Assembly: GCF_024704835.1 (NCBI RefSeq)
Contig: NZ_JAMXBE010000001.1
Location: 124,001-188,000, forward strand
Origin: Parapedobacter tibetensis
GTDB lineage: Bacteria; Bacteroidota; Bacteroidia; Sphingobacteriales; Sphingobacteriaceae
Direction of reading: 5' to 3'
DNA: 64,000 nt
The notes beneath the pieces were generated by a model. It made no database searches. It worked only from the letters and a program-made list of their open reading frames with translations, and had not been told where the DNA came from. Shown piece by piece: positions 35,308-41,700 of this stretch (position 1 is its first letter; each line of letters begins with the position of its first letter). The translations under genes and the position numbers were made by a program.

Positions 35308-35607
35308 ATGGCAATTATAGAAAAACAATTGCCCCCATCGAGACATTGTTTAACTACTACAACGTTGAATCATTCGATGGCCAAAAGAACTGCCTTATGA
35401 ATCTAAGTCGTAAGAACGGGGCTATGGGCTTCTTTGCACCCCACAGTTGGAATAACAAGGACAGACAACGAACGGGTCATCCACAAGATTAGCGTTAACC
35501 CAGACACATTTAACATCGATGACGAGGAATTGCGGATGACGCTTGTCCAAGAAATGTGCCGCCTGTTAAAAACACAAATGCATTTTAGTGTATTTGATGT
35601 GAAATAA
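35308..35607 (+). pseudogene. Decayed SprT-like metalloprotease gene
   Basis: Three reading frames together give a SprT-like protein of the kind found on Bacteroidota mobile elements: MAIIEKQLPPSR, then after a shift near 35340 ETLFNYYNVESFDGQ...LMNLSRKNGAMGFFAP, then after a shift near 35460 RTDNERVIHKISVNPDTF and LRMTLVQEMCRLLK. The expected zinc motif HExxH reads QEMCR, so both metal histidines are lost. Two frameshifts plus the lost motif make it a pseudogene. It ends at TAA 35605-35607, next to the higBA promoter. Confidence 0.6.
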
Positions 35608-35627
35608 ATACTGTATATTTGCAGTAT
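35608..35627 (+). promoter_or_regulatory. higBA promoter and operator
   Basis: The -7 element TATATTTG (35614-35621) is enclosed by the inverted repeat ATACTG (35608-35613) / CAGTAT (35622-35627). TTTG at 35593-35596 may be the -33 element with a short 17-bp spacer. A repressor bound to the palindrome would cover the -7 box, as expected for HigA autoregulation. Confidence 0.6.
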
Positions 35628-35640
35628 GCAATAAGCAACG

Positions 35641-35931
35641 ATGATAGAATCAATAAAACACAAGGGGCTTAAATTGTACTGGAACAAAGGAGACAGTAGC
35701 AAACTACCCCCCAACATGATACGTAAAATCGAAGAGGTTATGGCTATCATCGACAACATTGAAAAGGTTCCCGATGACCTATATGTTTTCCCTGCATATG
35801 GCCCGCACCCATTAAAGGGGGATAGAAAAGGAGATTGGGCGCTCGCTGTTAGTGGCAACTGGCGCATTACATTCAAGTTTGACAACAATGCGGCAATGGC
35901 AAGCGATTTGAATTTAGAAGATTATCATTAA
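35641..35931 (+). CDS. higB: HigB-type toxin (RelE/ParE superfamily)
   Basis: 96-residue toxin of the HigB family, ribosome-dependent mRNA endonucleases. The N-terminal SIKHKGLKLYWNKGDSSKLP and the C-terminal GDWALAVSGNWRITFKF strand pattern match HigB-1/GraT-like proteins. The toxin gene precedes its antitoxin, the order typical of higBA. Higa follows 13 bp downstream. It lies in islet 1 beside a tRNA-Asp attachment site. Length and reading frame are intact, so the pair is probably active. Confidence 0.88.
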   Translation: MIESIKHKGLKLYWNKGDSSKLPPNMIRKIEEVMAIIDNIEKVPDDLYVFPAYGPHPLKGDRKGDWALAVSGNWRITFKFDNNAAMASDLNLEDYH

Positions 35932-35944
35932 AAAAGGAGATAAA

Positions 35945-36244
35945 ATGGACAGGCACATCAGCACTTATATACACCCCGGACGGGTGTTCATGGAGCAAGT
36001 GGTAAAACCCCATAACCTTAAGATAGGGGAAGTAGCGGAGCTTTTACAGGTGTCCCGCTTAACAATATCGAAAATAGTCAATGGCAGGGGGGGCATAACA
36101 CCAAACATAGCGTTGCGCATTCAAGATGTTTTTGGCGGTACCGCAGACTTTTGGTCACGCATGCAGAATAAATACGACATGGCAATGGCCATAAACGAAT
36201 ACAACAAAAACAAGCCGTCGCTAAGGAAGTTTGAACACGCATAG
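35945..36244 (+). CDS. higA: HigA-type antitoxin (XRE/HTH)
   Basis: 99-residue helix-turn-helix antitoxin. It begins with the HigA hallmark IHPGRVFMEQVVKP (about 9-22); the HTH is KIGEVAELLQVSRLTISKIVNGRGGITPNIALRIQDVFG (about 26-64), followed by ADFWSRMQNKYDM. HigA neutralises HigB and represses its own operon, fitting the palindrome over the promoter at 35608-35627. A hairpin terminator follows 3 bp after the stop. Confidence 0.9.
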   Translation: MDRHISTYIHPGRVFMEQVVKPHNLKIGEVAELLQVSRLTISKIVNGRGGITPNIALRIQDVFGGTADFWSRMQNKYDMAMAINEYNKNKPSLRKFEHA

Positions 36245-36247
36245 AGA

Positions 36248-36265
36248 AAGCCCCAAAAGGGGCTT
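36248..36265 (+). terminator. higBA terminator hairpin
   Basis: Perfect 7-bp stem AAGCCCC/GGGGCTT with AAAA loop, 3 bp after the higA stop. The T run after it is poor, so termination may be partial; it also separates higA from the opposite nrdI gene. Confidence 0.65.
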
Positions 36266-36304
36266 CCTGATTTATTGCGAAAGATGGATTTTTTCATATG
36301 GGCA

Positions 36305-36685
36305 TCAAAGAATATGTTCGCTTTTTGTCACATGACTGATATAGGCATCCACATCGCTATCCAATCCCGACAACTCAAAAACCAAGGCTATCGGCACCCC
36401 AAAACCAACACTGATACGCTTTGCCGCCATCCCATAGGTTTTTCCCCAATTCCTGTTTCCACTGCTTGAAACAGATTCGATAAACTTCCAATTTCTTTCC
36501 ATGAAAAGATAGGTAGTAAAAGGTATTTCCCCATCGCTATCGGTATAGGTTATCAAATGCCCCCTCTCTTTGACCGTCATATCCGGTTCTATCCGGACCG
36601 TGGTAAAGTCCGGCCTCTTGGCTTTTATATTGTCCACAAAGCGGTTTACGTTGCCCGTGCGGCTATCAAAATAAATTATGGCCAT
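36305..36685 (-). CDS. nrdI: NrdI-like flavodoxin (orphan)
   Basis: 126-residue FMN protein of the NrdI family, which supplies the oxidant for assembling the manganese-tyrosyl cofactor of class Ib ribonucleotide reductase. The FMN phosphate loop is SRTGNVNRF (8-16) and the isoalloxazine loop SSSGNRNWG (73-81); VPIALVFELSG is the usual end of the fold. The start at 36685 is set by the family N-terminus and by a TACTTTTG element 20 bp upstream. No nrdE or nrdF is nearby, which is unusual. It is part of tRNA islet 1. Confidence 0.85.
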   Translation of the reverse strand: MAIIYFDSRTGNVNRFVDNIKAKRPDFTTVRIEPDMTVKERGHLITYTDSDGEIPFTTYLFMERNWKFIESVSSSGNRNWGKTYGMAAKRISVGFGVPIALVFELSGLDSDVDAYISHVTKSEHIL

Positions 36686-36705
36686 TAGGGGGGTGTCTTT
36701 TGTAA

Positions 36706-36713
36706 CAAAAGTA
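36706..36713 (-). promoter_or_regulatory. nrdI promoter, -7 element TACTTTTG
   Basis: TAnnTTTG match read leftwards, 20 bp before the nrdI ATG. About 35 bp further upstream lies the inverted repeat AGTTGTCCAACAACT (36748-36762), a possible operator. Confidence 0.5.
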
Positions 36714-36818
36714 ACCAAAAAGTGCGGAAAAACCCATAGAGGACGAAAGTTGTCCAACAACTGGGGAACATCACACACAAGCAATTTAAGAAAAAGTAGA
36801 TTAAGGTAAATTATAAAT

Positions 36819-36842
36819 GTTCGAGTCCCGTCCGGACCGCCA
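36819..36842. repeat. Attachment site copy 2 (tRNA-Asp 3' end)
   Basis: 24 bases identical to the end of the tRNA-Asp gene, including CCA. It marks the junction of islet 1 and islet 2. Confidence 0.8.
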
Positions 36843-36891
36843 GCATAATGCGCAATCATCTATAAAAAAGGTGGTTGCGTTTTTGTTTTTA

Positions 36892-36938
36892 GGCCTGGTA
36901 GTATCAGTTGGATAGTCTACCGGTCTCCCTTCAGACAC
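36892..36938 (+). other. tRNA-like 5' half fragment
   Basis: The stretch contains GGTAGTATCAGTTGGATAG, which resembles a tRNA D arm (TAGT.TCAGTTGGATAG), followed by CTACCGGTCTCC, like the end of the D stem and the anticodon stem start. The anticodon stem does not close properly and no T arm follows, so it is not a functional tRNA. It may be a trace of another tRNA captured by an element, or chance. Confidence 0.3.
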
Positions 36939-37120
36939 ATATTCCCCTCAGGCATGCCTTGGCTTTTTTTCCGTTCATTGTAATTCTTTGCCACATAATC
37001 CACTGTTGGCTGCTTATGTAGATCGCTTGTCTCCATTTCCTGCTGCTTATTAGCTGTCGAATCCTGCTGCGTGGACTTGTTATCCACTTTTTAGCATTAC
37101 TATCATAATATGGCAAAAAA
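36939..37120. other. Non-coding or decayed stretch of islet 2
   Basis: Read leftwards it contains a 56-codon frame beginning at GTG (VDNKSTQQDSTANKQQEMETSD...) with a Gln/Lys-rich composition like the tail of a mobilisation protein, but with a stop codon just upstream. It is too short to assign; it may be the remnant of a larger gene. Confidence 0.3.
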
Positions 37121-37123
37121 CCC

Positions 37124-37131
37124 TATATTTG
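37124..37131 (+). promoter_or_regulatory. Promoter of RHH-yafQ pair, -7 element TATATTTG
   Basis: TAnnTTTG match 19 bp before the ATG at 37151. It is identical to the -7 boxes of higBA and the tRNA-Asp gene. No clear operator palindrome is seen. Confidence 0.5.
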
Positions 37132-37150
37132 TATTTAAAGTAATATCACA

Positions 37151-37402
37151 ATGAATACTATAAGCGTAAAAAAATCAACGTCCCTGCGGATTGACCGCGA
37201 TTTGTACGACTACATCGAACGCCAGGCTCGAAAGGAAAACAGGAGCGTAAACAATTACATCGAGACCATACTCTCAAAGGCTACGGATTTCAAGTTACCA
37301 AACAGGGAAACGCGAGAGGCTATAGCCGAACTGGAAAGGGACAAGGCAACGCTAAAACGGTATTCCGGTGCCAAGAACCTGTTTGAGGATTTAGAGGGAT
37401 AG
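37151..37402 (+). CDS. Ribbon-helix-helix antitoxin
   Basis: 83 residues. The N-terminal SVKKSTSLRIDRDLYDYIERQARKENRSVNNYIETIL gives the strand and two helices of a ribbon-helix-helix DNA-binding domain (about 5-41). The C-terminal helix with REAIAELERDKATLKRY and the end NLFEDLEG is the part expected to wrap the toxin. It probably represses its own promoter together with the toxin. The yafQ-type toxin gene starts 1 bp after its stop codon. It is carried by tRNA islet 2. Confidence 0.82.
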   Translation: MNTISVKKSTSLRIDRDLYDYIERQARKENRSVNNYIETILSKATDFKLPNRETREAIAELERDKATLKRYSGAKNLFEDLEG

Positions 37403-37403
37403 G

Positions 37404-37691
37404 ATGGGCAAATACGTAGTCGTCCCGTCCGGAAGGTTTCGTAAGGACATCAAGAAATACCTAAAGAAGCAACGAGAAAGGGATGCCATCTATGAAGTCA
37501 TCGACCTGTTGGTAGATGGTGGGAATTCGTCCATCCCTGTAAGCATGAAGCCCCATAAGCTATCAGGCAATTACGCAGGATATTGGGAATGCCACGTCCT
37601 GCCCGACCTGTTGATTATATGGGGACAGACGGAACAACCCGACAAAGAGGTTTACCTTGTGAGGATTGGGTCGCATTCCGAATTATTCTAA
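37404..37691 (+). CDS. YafQ-family toxin (mRNA endonuclease)
   Basis: 95-residue RelE-superfamily toxin. Catalytic residues of E. coli YafQ appear to align with His 51 (PHKLSGNYAGYWE), His 64 and Asp 68 (ECHVLPDLLIIW), and His 91 (GSHSELF). YafQ cleaves mRNA on the ribosome, causing growth arrest. All key residues are present, so the toxin should be active. The gene ends 32 bp before the third tRNA-Asp repeat, which makes the pair the last cargo of islet 2. Confidence 0.88.
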   Translation: MGKYVVVPSGRFRKDIKKYLKKQRERDAIYEVIDLLVDGGNSSIPVSMKPHKLSGNYAGYWECHVLPDLLIIWGQTEQPDKEVYLVRIGSHSELF

Positions 37692-37723
37692 GATGAACAA
37701 TATGGACAAAATGCCTCTGCGAA

Positions 37724-37746
37724 TTCGAGTCCCGTCCGGATCGCCA
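37724..37746. repeat. Attachment site copy 3 (tRNA-Asp 3' end, one mismatch)
   Basis: 23 bases matching the tRNA end except GGATC for GGACC. It is probably the oldest junction with the chromosome. Confidence 0.75.
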
Positions 37747-37763
37747 GTCTTAAGGTCAAAAAA

Positions 37764-37805
37764 AATACAAAAGCTTGCAGTCAAATGATTGCAAGCTTTT
37801 GTATT
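37764..37805 (+). terminator. Strong terminator, probably the original tRNA-Asp terminator
   Basis: Perfect 16-bp stem AATACAAAAGCTTGCA (37764-37779) with TGCAAGCTTTTGTATT (37790-37805). It stands 17 bp after the third attachment copy, the place where a tRNA terminator would have been before the islets entered. Confidence 0.75.
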
Positions 37806-37825
37806 TTACGATAATCCTAAAATAT

Positions 37826-38017
37826 TCATTTTTCCTCCCTTACATGCACTCCGATGGTCCGAGTCATGGAACTTCCGTCTGCATCCGTAACCGTCACTTC
37901 GATCCTATGCAGACCCGGATCAGCAGCCTTAACGTGCAACGTAGTCTCTTTATTCCCTGCACCTAAGAAGGTGTAAACAGGTTGGTCGGTCAGAAAGCAT
38001 CTCCAACTTTGTCGCAT
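37826..38017 (-). pseudogene. Fragment of a secreted or surface protein (C-terminal end)
   Basis: 63 codons read leftwards. The segment ETTLHVKAADPGLHRIEVTVTDADGSSMTRTIGVHV looks like an Ig/PKD-type beta sandwich, or the C-terminal domain of PBP1C-like proteins, and ends naturally with VREEK. A TAA sits directly before its ATG and no protein-like sequence lies upstream, so it is probably the stump of a longer gene truncated near the islet insertion. The parent family is not certain. Confidence 0.4.
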
Positions 38018-38140
38018 TTACCCCCTTACATTGTCATATTCACCCATTTCAACACACTGATTAACAGCTTATGTTTGTATTGTCATTCCTTCGCAAAATT
38101 TGCAGTGAATGAACAGGAGTTATAAACAAACCAATTAACC
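38018..38140. other. Short spacer, nothing recognised
   Basis: Between the gene fragment and the DUF1801 gene. A/T-rich, with no clear TAnnTTTG element close to the next start. Confidence 0.4.
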
Positions 38141-38548
38141 ATGGAAAAAAGCAAAACACCTGGCTTCAGTAGCGTAGATGAGTACTTAACCAGCCTTGGG
38201 GATGAAGCATCAGCTACATTGAAACGCGTGCGAACCATTATCAAAGAGGCGGCTCCCGAAGCGGAAGAAACCATCAGCTATCAAATGCCCGCCTATAAAT
38301 ACCACGGCATGCTTATCTATTTTGCTGCATGGAAAAACCATTGGGGTCTATATCCTGCCAGTTCCGCAACAAGGGAGTTCTTCAAGGATGAGCTTGCGAA
38401 TTACAAACAATCCAAGGGAACCATTCAATTCCCTTGGAATGCCCCCTTGCCCGAAGATTTGATAACACAGATTGTCAAAAAAAGGGTTGTGGAAAACATG
38501 GAAGCAGCAAAGGAAAAAACCACGAAGACAAGGAAAATTAAGCATTAA
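38141..38548 (+). CDS. DUF1801 (YdhG-like) family protein
   Basis: 135 residues. VDEYLTSLGDEASATLKRVRTIIKEAAPEAEETISYQMPAYKYHG is the standard DUF1801 opening, including the ISYQMPAY motif; KNHWGLYPAS and KGTIQFPWNAPLP follow. A B. subtilis homolog (YdhG) was proposed as a frataxin-like iron chaperone, but the role of this family is unsettled. The C-terminus is Lys-rich. The VOC-family gene follows 18 bp later, so they are probably cotranscribed. Confidence 0.85.
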   Translation: MEKSKTPGFSSVDEYLTSLGDEASATLKRVRTIIKEAAPEAEETISYQMPAYKYHGMLIYFAAWKNHWGLYPASSATREFFKDELANYKQSKGTIQFPWNAPLPEDLITQIVKKRVVENMEAAKEKTTKTRKIKH

Positions 38549-38566
38549 TTATTTTAAAACAAAAAA

Positions 38567-39076
38567 ATGGAAAAGCGAATTTCAAATCAAAAGATCACCA
38601 CAAACCTATGGTTTGACAGCGAGGCTGAAGCCGCAGCGAAATTTTATACCTCGGTCTTCAAAGATTCCAAAATCGGCAGGATTTCCCGTTACACCAAAGA
38701 TGGGTTTGAATTCCATCAAATGCCTGAAGGATCAGTAATGACCGTCGAATTCATCATCGAAGGGCAGGAATTTGTGGCGTTGAATGGAGGCCCAGTATTT
38801 AAATTCAATGAATCCATATCGTTTATTGTCAATTGCGAAACCCAGGAGGAAATAGACTACTATTGGAAGAAGCTTACCGAGGGTGGCGATGAAAAGGCTC
38901 AAGTATGCGGATGGCTCAAGGACAAATTCGGCGTATCGTGGCAGGTGGTACCCACGGTATTGAATGACATGATACTGGATCCAGACCCTGCTAAAGCAGG
39001 CCGAGTGATGCAAACCATGCTGCAGATGAAGAAACTGGATATTGCGCCGTTAAAGGAAGCATACGAACAAGGATGA
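38567..39076 (+). CDS. VOC-superfamily protein (PhnB-like)
   Basis: 169 residues of the vicinal oxygen chelate fold in the PhnB / '3-demethylubiquinone methyltransferase-like' subfamily. Typical elements are KITTNLWFDSEAEAAAKFYTSVFKDSKIG, the GFEFHQMPEGSVMTVEFIIEGQEFVALNGG strand set and GWLKDKFGVSWQVVP. Despite the historical name it is not expected to be a methyltransferase. It may bind a small molecule or metal; its role is unknown. It follows the DUF1801 gene; such small genes often occur together. Confidence 0.85.
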   Translation: MEKRISNQKITTNLWFDSEAEAAAKFYTSVFKDSKIGRISRYTKDGFEFHQMPEGSVMTVEFIIEGQEFVALNGGPVFKFNESISFIVNCETQEEIDYYWKKLTEGGDEKAQVCGWLKDKFGVSWQVVPTVLNDMILDPDPAKAGRVMQTMLQMKKLDIAPLKEAYEQG

Positions 39077-39126
39077 TGGGTTGCACTCAACCGGATAGGC
39101 AATGTGGATACATAAATAATAAGATT

Positions 39127-39672
39127 ATGGCACTCTTCATAAATCGGATAAAGCCTTCGGGGAATATTGCCGAAAAGGACTCAATTGGTAAAACCGCCGT
39201 ACTTTCAAATAGCAAGGTTGTATTGAATGTGCTGACATATGCCGATGCCGAACCTTTTTTCAGGCTGTATTCCAATCCGGAATTATATGATGCAGATGAG
39301 TGTCCCATCCAGTCAGGCGATACACCGGAAAGCTTCTCGCTCCGCATTGTTGCGCGTTGTGAAATGGTCTGGACCATCCGCCTGGCTACATGCCCAGATG
39401 CCATCATCGGGGACTGTGCGTTGCACCACTGGGATAGCGAAAATGCAGAAATCGAATTTGGCGGTTCGCTCTTGCCGGAGTTTTGGGGACAGGGCATTAT
39501 GCCTTCGGCTTTCCAATCAGTCATCGCTTTCGCCAAAGAGGAATATGGTGTGAAGTCGGTTGTAAGCCATACACTGACGGGAAACCAAAAAGCTATCCGA
39601 TTTGCCAATAAAATGGGGTTTAAGCAAGTAACCGTATCGGACGGCCATATCCATTGGGTAAAAATAGTATAG
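39127..39672 (+). CDS. GNAT-family N-acetyltransferase (RimJ/RimL type)
   Basis: 181 residues. After a 30-residue lead, VVLNVLTYADAEPFFRLYSNPELY resembles the first part of RimJ/RimL-type acetyltransferases. The acetyl-CoA region is EIEFGGSLLPEFWGQGIMPSAFQSVIAFAKEEYG (about 117-150), and VVSHTLTGNQKAIRFANKMGFKQV is the usual C-terminal motif. The start at 39127 gives a sensible N-terminus; ATG 39073 overlaps the previous gene's end. Substrate unknown. Confidence 0.82.
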   Translation: MALFINRIKPSGNIAEKDSIGKTAVLSNSKVVLNVLTYADAEPFFRLYSNPELYDADECPIQSGDTPESFSLRIVARCEMVWTIRLATCPDAIIGDCALHHWDSENAEIEFGGSLLPEFWGQGIMPSAFQSVIAFAKEEYGVKSVVSHTLTGNQKAIRFANKMGFKQVTVSDGHIHWVKIV

Positions 39673-39754
39673 GTAGAAAGTGAAAATATCACCATAGTTT
39701 TACCCATATTTCCTCTATAAAAACTCCCTAATGGCAGAGGAGAGACCGATAAAC

Positions 39755-39795
39755 TTGCTTTTATATGCAATCAATTATACTGCATATAAAAGCAA
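39755..39795. repeat. Inverted repeat TTGCTTTTATATGCA next to a repeat-borne promoter
   Basis: Arms 39755-39769 and 39781-39795 pair perfectly over 15 bp with an 11-nt loop; allowing one mismatch the stem extends to 19 bp. The right arm continues into the promoter copy at 39781-39810. Since the left arm is missing at the other copy (3090-3119), that copy may be a truncated element. Confidence 0.6.
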
Positions 39796-39810
39796 ATTTA
39801 TCTAAGTTTG
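39781..39810 (+). promoter_or_regulatory. Repeat-borne promoter, TAAGTTTG, before DUF1772 gene
   Basis: 29 of 30 bases identical to 3090-3119. The -7 element is 39803-39810 and the ATG is 40 bp downstream. The -33 position lacks TTG. Confidence 0.5.
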
Positions 39811-39850
39811 TGGAAGACCCCGGGGTTATCCTTATAAAGTAAAATTGACC

Positions 39851-40345
39851 ATGATGATTTTTTTTAACTTTATTCTTTTAGTAACCGCTATACTAATGGC
39901 TTTAATCAGTGGCCTTTTCTATGCTTATTCCTGCTCAGTGAATATCGGCTTGGGCCGATTGGCGGATGCCGAATACTTAGGTGCCATGCAATCCATCAAC
40001 AAAGCCATTCTAAACCCATGGTTTTTCGCCAGTTTCATCGGCACAGCGATTGCAACGCCCCTCAGCACATGGATGTCATATCAAATGGATGGAACCTCTA
40101 TGTCCTTTTATCTATTATTGATGGCATCGATTGCATACCTCATTGGTGTTTTCGGAGTAACAGTGGTAGGTAACATACCATTGAATGAATCGCTTGATAA
40201 ATTCAATATCCATACTTCAACACCGGAGGAAATCACTATCCAGCGGTTGGCTTTTGAGGAATCCTGGAACAAGTATAATCTTATCCGTACGCTGGCCAAC
40301 GTACTCGCGTTAATATTGTTATTATGGGGCCTCATTAAAAGGTAA
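39851..40345 (+). CDS. DUF1772-like integral membrane protein
   Basis: 164 residues with four membrane helices. The N-terminal FNFILLVTAILMALISGLFYAYSCSVNIGLGRL, the WFFASFIGTAI helix and VTVVGNIPLNESLD (with the NxPLN motif) match the DUF1772 / anthrone-oxygenase-like family. The activity in bacteria is unknown. The start is taken at ATG 39851; ATG 39854 is equally possible, and a TTG at 39845 is less likely. Confidence 0.8.
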   Translation: MMIFFNFILLVTAILMALISGLFYAYSCSVNIGLGRLADAEYLGAMQSINKAILNPWFFASFIGTAIATPLSTWMSYQMDGTSMSFYLLLMASIAYLIGVFGVTVVGNIPLNESLDKFNIHTSTPEEITIQRLAFEESWNKYNLIRTLANVLALILLLWGLIKR

Positions 40346-40503
40346 TCCAACCAGCCGCCGTGAATGGGTCAATTTGAAACAATTAATCAGTTCATTTCTG
40401 AAATAAATGTAATCGTTAAAACAATATAAAAAGCTAAAATATTTGGTAAATAAAATCATAATTCTTAAATTTACTAATTGTTTTAGTTTATGCGATTACA
40501 ACT

Positions 40504-41100
40504 ATGGATTTCAACGGATTAACCCTAAACGAGTACCTATTAATCATTGAGCCGGAGGCCAGTGTTAAACAGCAAATTCAACGATTCAAACGGTATTTTA
40601 TACAAAGCTACCGTTTCAGCAACGCCATTGTCACCCGCACCCACCTTACACTGATGAGGTGTTTGCAATATGAAAGCTATGAGAGTCGCTTTGTGCAAAA
40701 ACTACGAAACATATCGGCAACAGTTTCCCCGTTTGACATCGAATTACAGGGCTTTGGCAATTTTGGCCATACCCTTTATATTGATGTAAAAACCATCCAT
40801 CCCATACTTGATGTGGTGTCAAACAGGAAGGAAGAGATTAAGCCCTTTGTCAACCGTAATATGAAACAAGCTCCTTTTTTTGTCAAGAAACCACACATCA
40901 CCATTGCCCGGCAGCTTACCCCCACCCAGTGTAATATGGTATGGGCCCTATGGAGTCGGGCAAAATATGAAGGGCGCTTCCACGCGAAGAAAATGCTTCT
41001 TTTGAAGCGGAGGGTAGGCACACGTACCTATCGTAAGGTCGAAAAATTCACCTTCAGGGGTCAGATACCCTACCCTATCCAAGGACGACTTTTTAATTGA
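40504..41100 (+). CDS. 2'-5' RNA ligase / cyclic phosphodiesterase-like protein
   Basis: 198 residues of the 2H phosphoesterase superfamily. The two HxT motifs are THLTLMR (His about 47) and PHITIARQ (His about 130), spaced as in LigT-type proteins. Members ligate or open 2'-5' bonds or cyclic phosphates in RNA or nucleotides. The N-terminal YLLIIEPEASVKQQIQRFKRYF fits the family. It is convergent with the ECF sigma gene, separated by 12 bp. The real substrate is unknown. Confidence 0.82.
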   Translation: MDFNGLTLNEYLLIIEPEASVKQQIQRFKRYFIQSYRFSNAIVTRTHLTLMRCLQYESYESRFVQKLRNISATVSPFDIELQGFGNFGHTLYIDVKTIHPILDVVSNRKEEIKPFVNRNMKQAPFFVKKPHITIARQLTPTQCNMVWALWSRAKYEGRFHAKKMLLLKRRVGTRTYRKVEKFTFRGQIPYPIQGRLFN

Positions 41101-41112
41101 AATTCTGCGCGA

Positions 41113-41700
41113 TTACCCAATTTTTAGGGCCAATTCCTTACCATACATCATTTTGCGGAGGTTGTTGAGTGCATAACGCATTCTACCCAAAGCCGTATTG
41201 ATGCTCACATCGGTAACATCGGCGATTTCCTTAAAACTCATATCGCCATAATGGCGCATGATGAGCACTTCTTTTTGGTCATCTGGAAGAAGCTGTATCA
41301 TTCTCCTCAGGTCTCTGTGAGTTTGTTCTCTGATTATTCGTGCTTCCGCACTTTCATCGGCAAAGTGGAGCACATCGAAAATATCAAAGCCCTCACTGTT
41401 TACCACTACGGGTGTACGCCGTTCTTTCCGATAGTAATCGATCACCAAGTTGTGCGCAATACGCATCACCCAAGGTAAAAATTTACCCTCTTCGTTATAA
41501 CGGCCACCGCGAAGCGTGTTGATTACCTTGATAAAGGTATCTTGGAAAATATCCTCCGCAAGGTAACTGTCCTTCACCAATAAATAAATGGATGTGTATA
41601 TTTTAGATTTATATCGATCTATCAAAACCTCCAGACCCACCTCATCTCCAGATATATAAAGACGGATGAGTTCTTGGTCTGTCTTTTGTTTAAGCTTCAT
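41113..41700 (-). CDS. ECF-type RNA polymerase sigma factor
   Basis: 195-residue sigma-70 family factor with regions 2 and 4. Region 2 reads DSYLAEDIFQDTFIKVINTLR...FLPWVMRIAHNLVIDYYRKERR; region 4 reads LPDDQKEVLIMRHYGDMSFKEIADVTDVSINTALGRMRYALNNLRKM. No anti-sigma gene is adjacent, which departs from the usual ECF pair. The start at 41700 gives MKLKQKTDQELIRLYISGDE, the standard N-terminus. The 360-bp upstream region has an inverted repeat (41810-41827) that may be its control site. Confidence 0.9.
   Translation of the reverse strand: MKLKQKTDQELIRLYISGDEVGLEVLIDRYKSKIYTSIYLLVKDSYLAEDIFQDTFIKVINTLRGGRYNEEGKFLPWVMRIAHNLVIDYYRKERRTPVVVNSEGFDIFDVLHFADESAEARIIREQTHRDLRRMIQLLPDDQKEVLIMRHYGDMSFKEIADVTDVSINTALGRMRYALNNLRKMMYGKELALKIG

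Larger units (their letters stand above)
35059..37746. mobile_element. Two tandem tRNA-Asp islets without an integrase gene
   Basis: Three direct repeats of the tRNA 3' end mark attachment sites: 35059-35082 (in the tRNA), 36819-36842 (24/24 identical) and 37724-37746 (22/23). They bound islet 1 (about 1.76 kb: decayed SprT-like gene, higBA, nrdI) and islet 2 (about 0.9 kb: tRNA-like fragment, RHH-yafQ). This is the pattern left by site-specific recombination at a tRNA 3' end. No integrase or excisionase gene is present, so the units depend on a recombinase elsewhere or are remnants. Confidence 0.75.

Noticed and set aside
35403-35888. 161-codon minus-strand frame across the SprT-like remnant and higB
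   Set aside because: It runs antisense to higB, which has strong family features, and crosses two unrelated sense genes.
36931-37116. 61-codon minus-strand frame in islet 2
   Set aside because: The alternative frame in the same stretch is more protein-like, and neither has a plausible start or length; kept only as a possible remnant.
35059-37746. Prophage
   Set aside because: No structural, replication or integrase gene is present; total length is under 3 kb.
39087-39770. 227-codon frame on the minus strand opposite the GNAT gene
   Set aside because: It is antisense to a clear acetyltransferase with family motifs; its composition (Ser/Ala/Phe-rich without domains) is that of a shadow frame.
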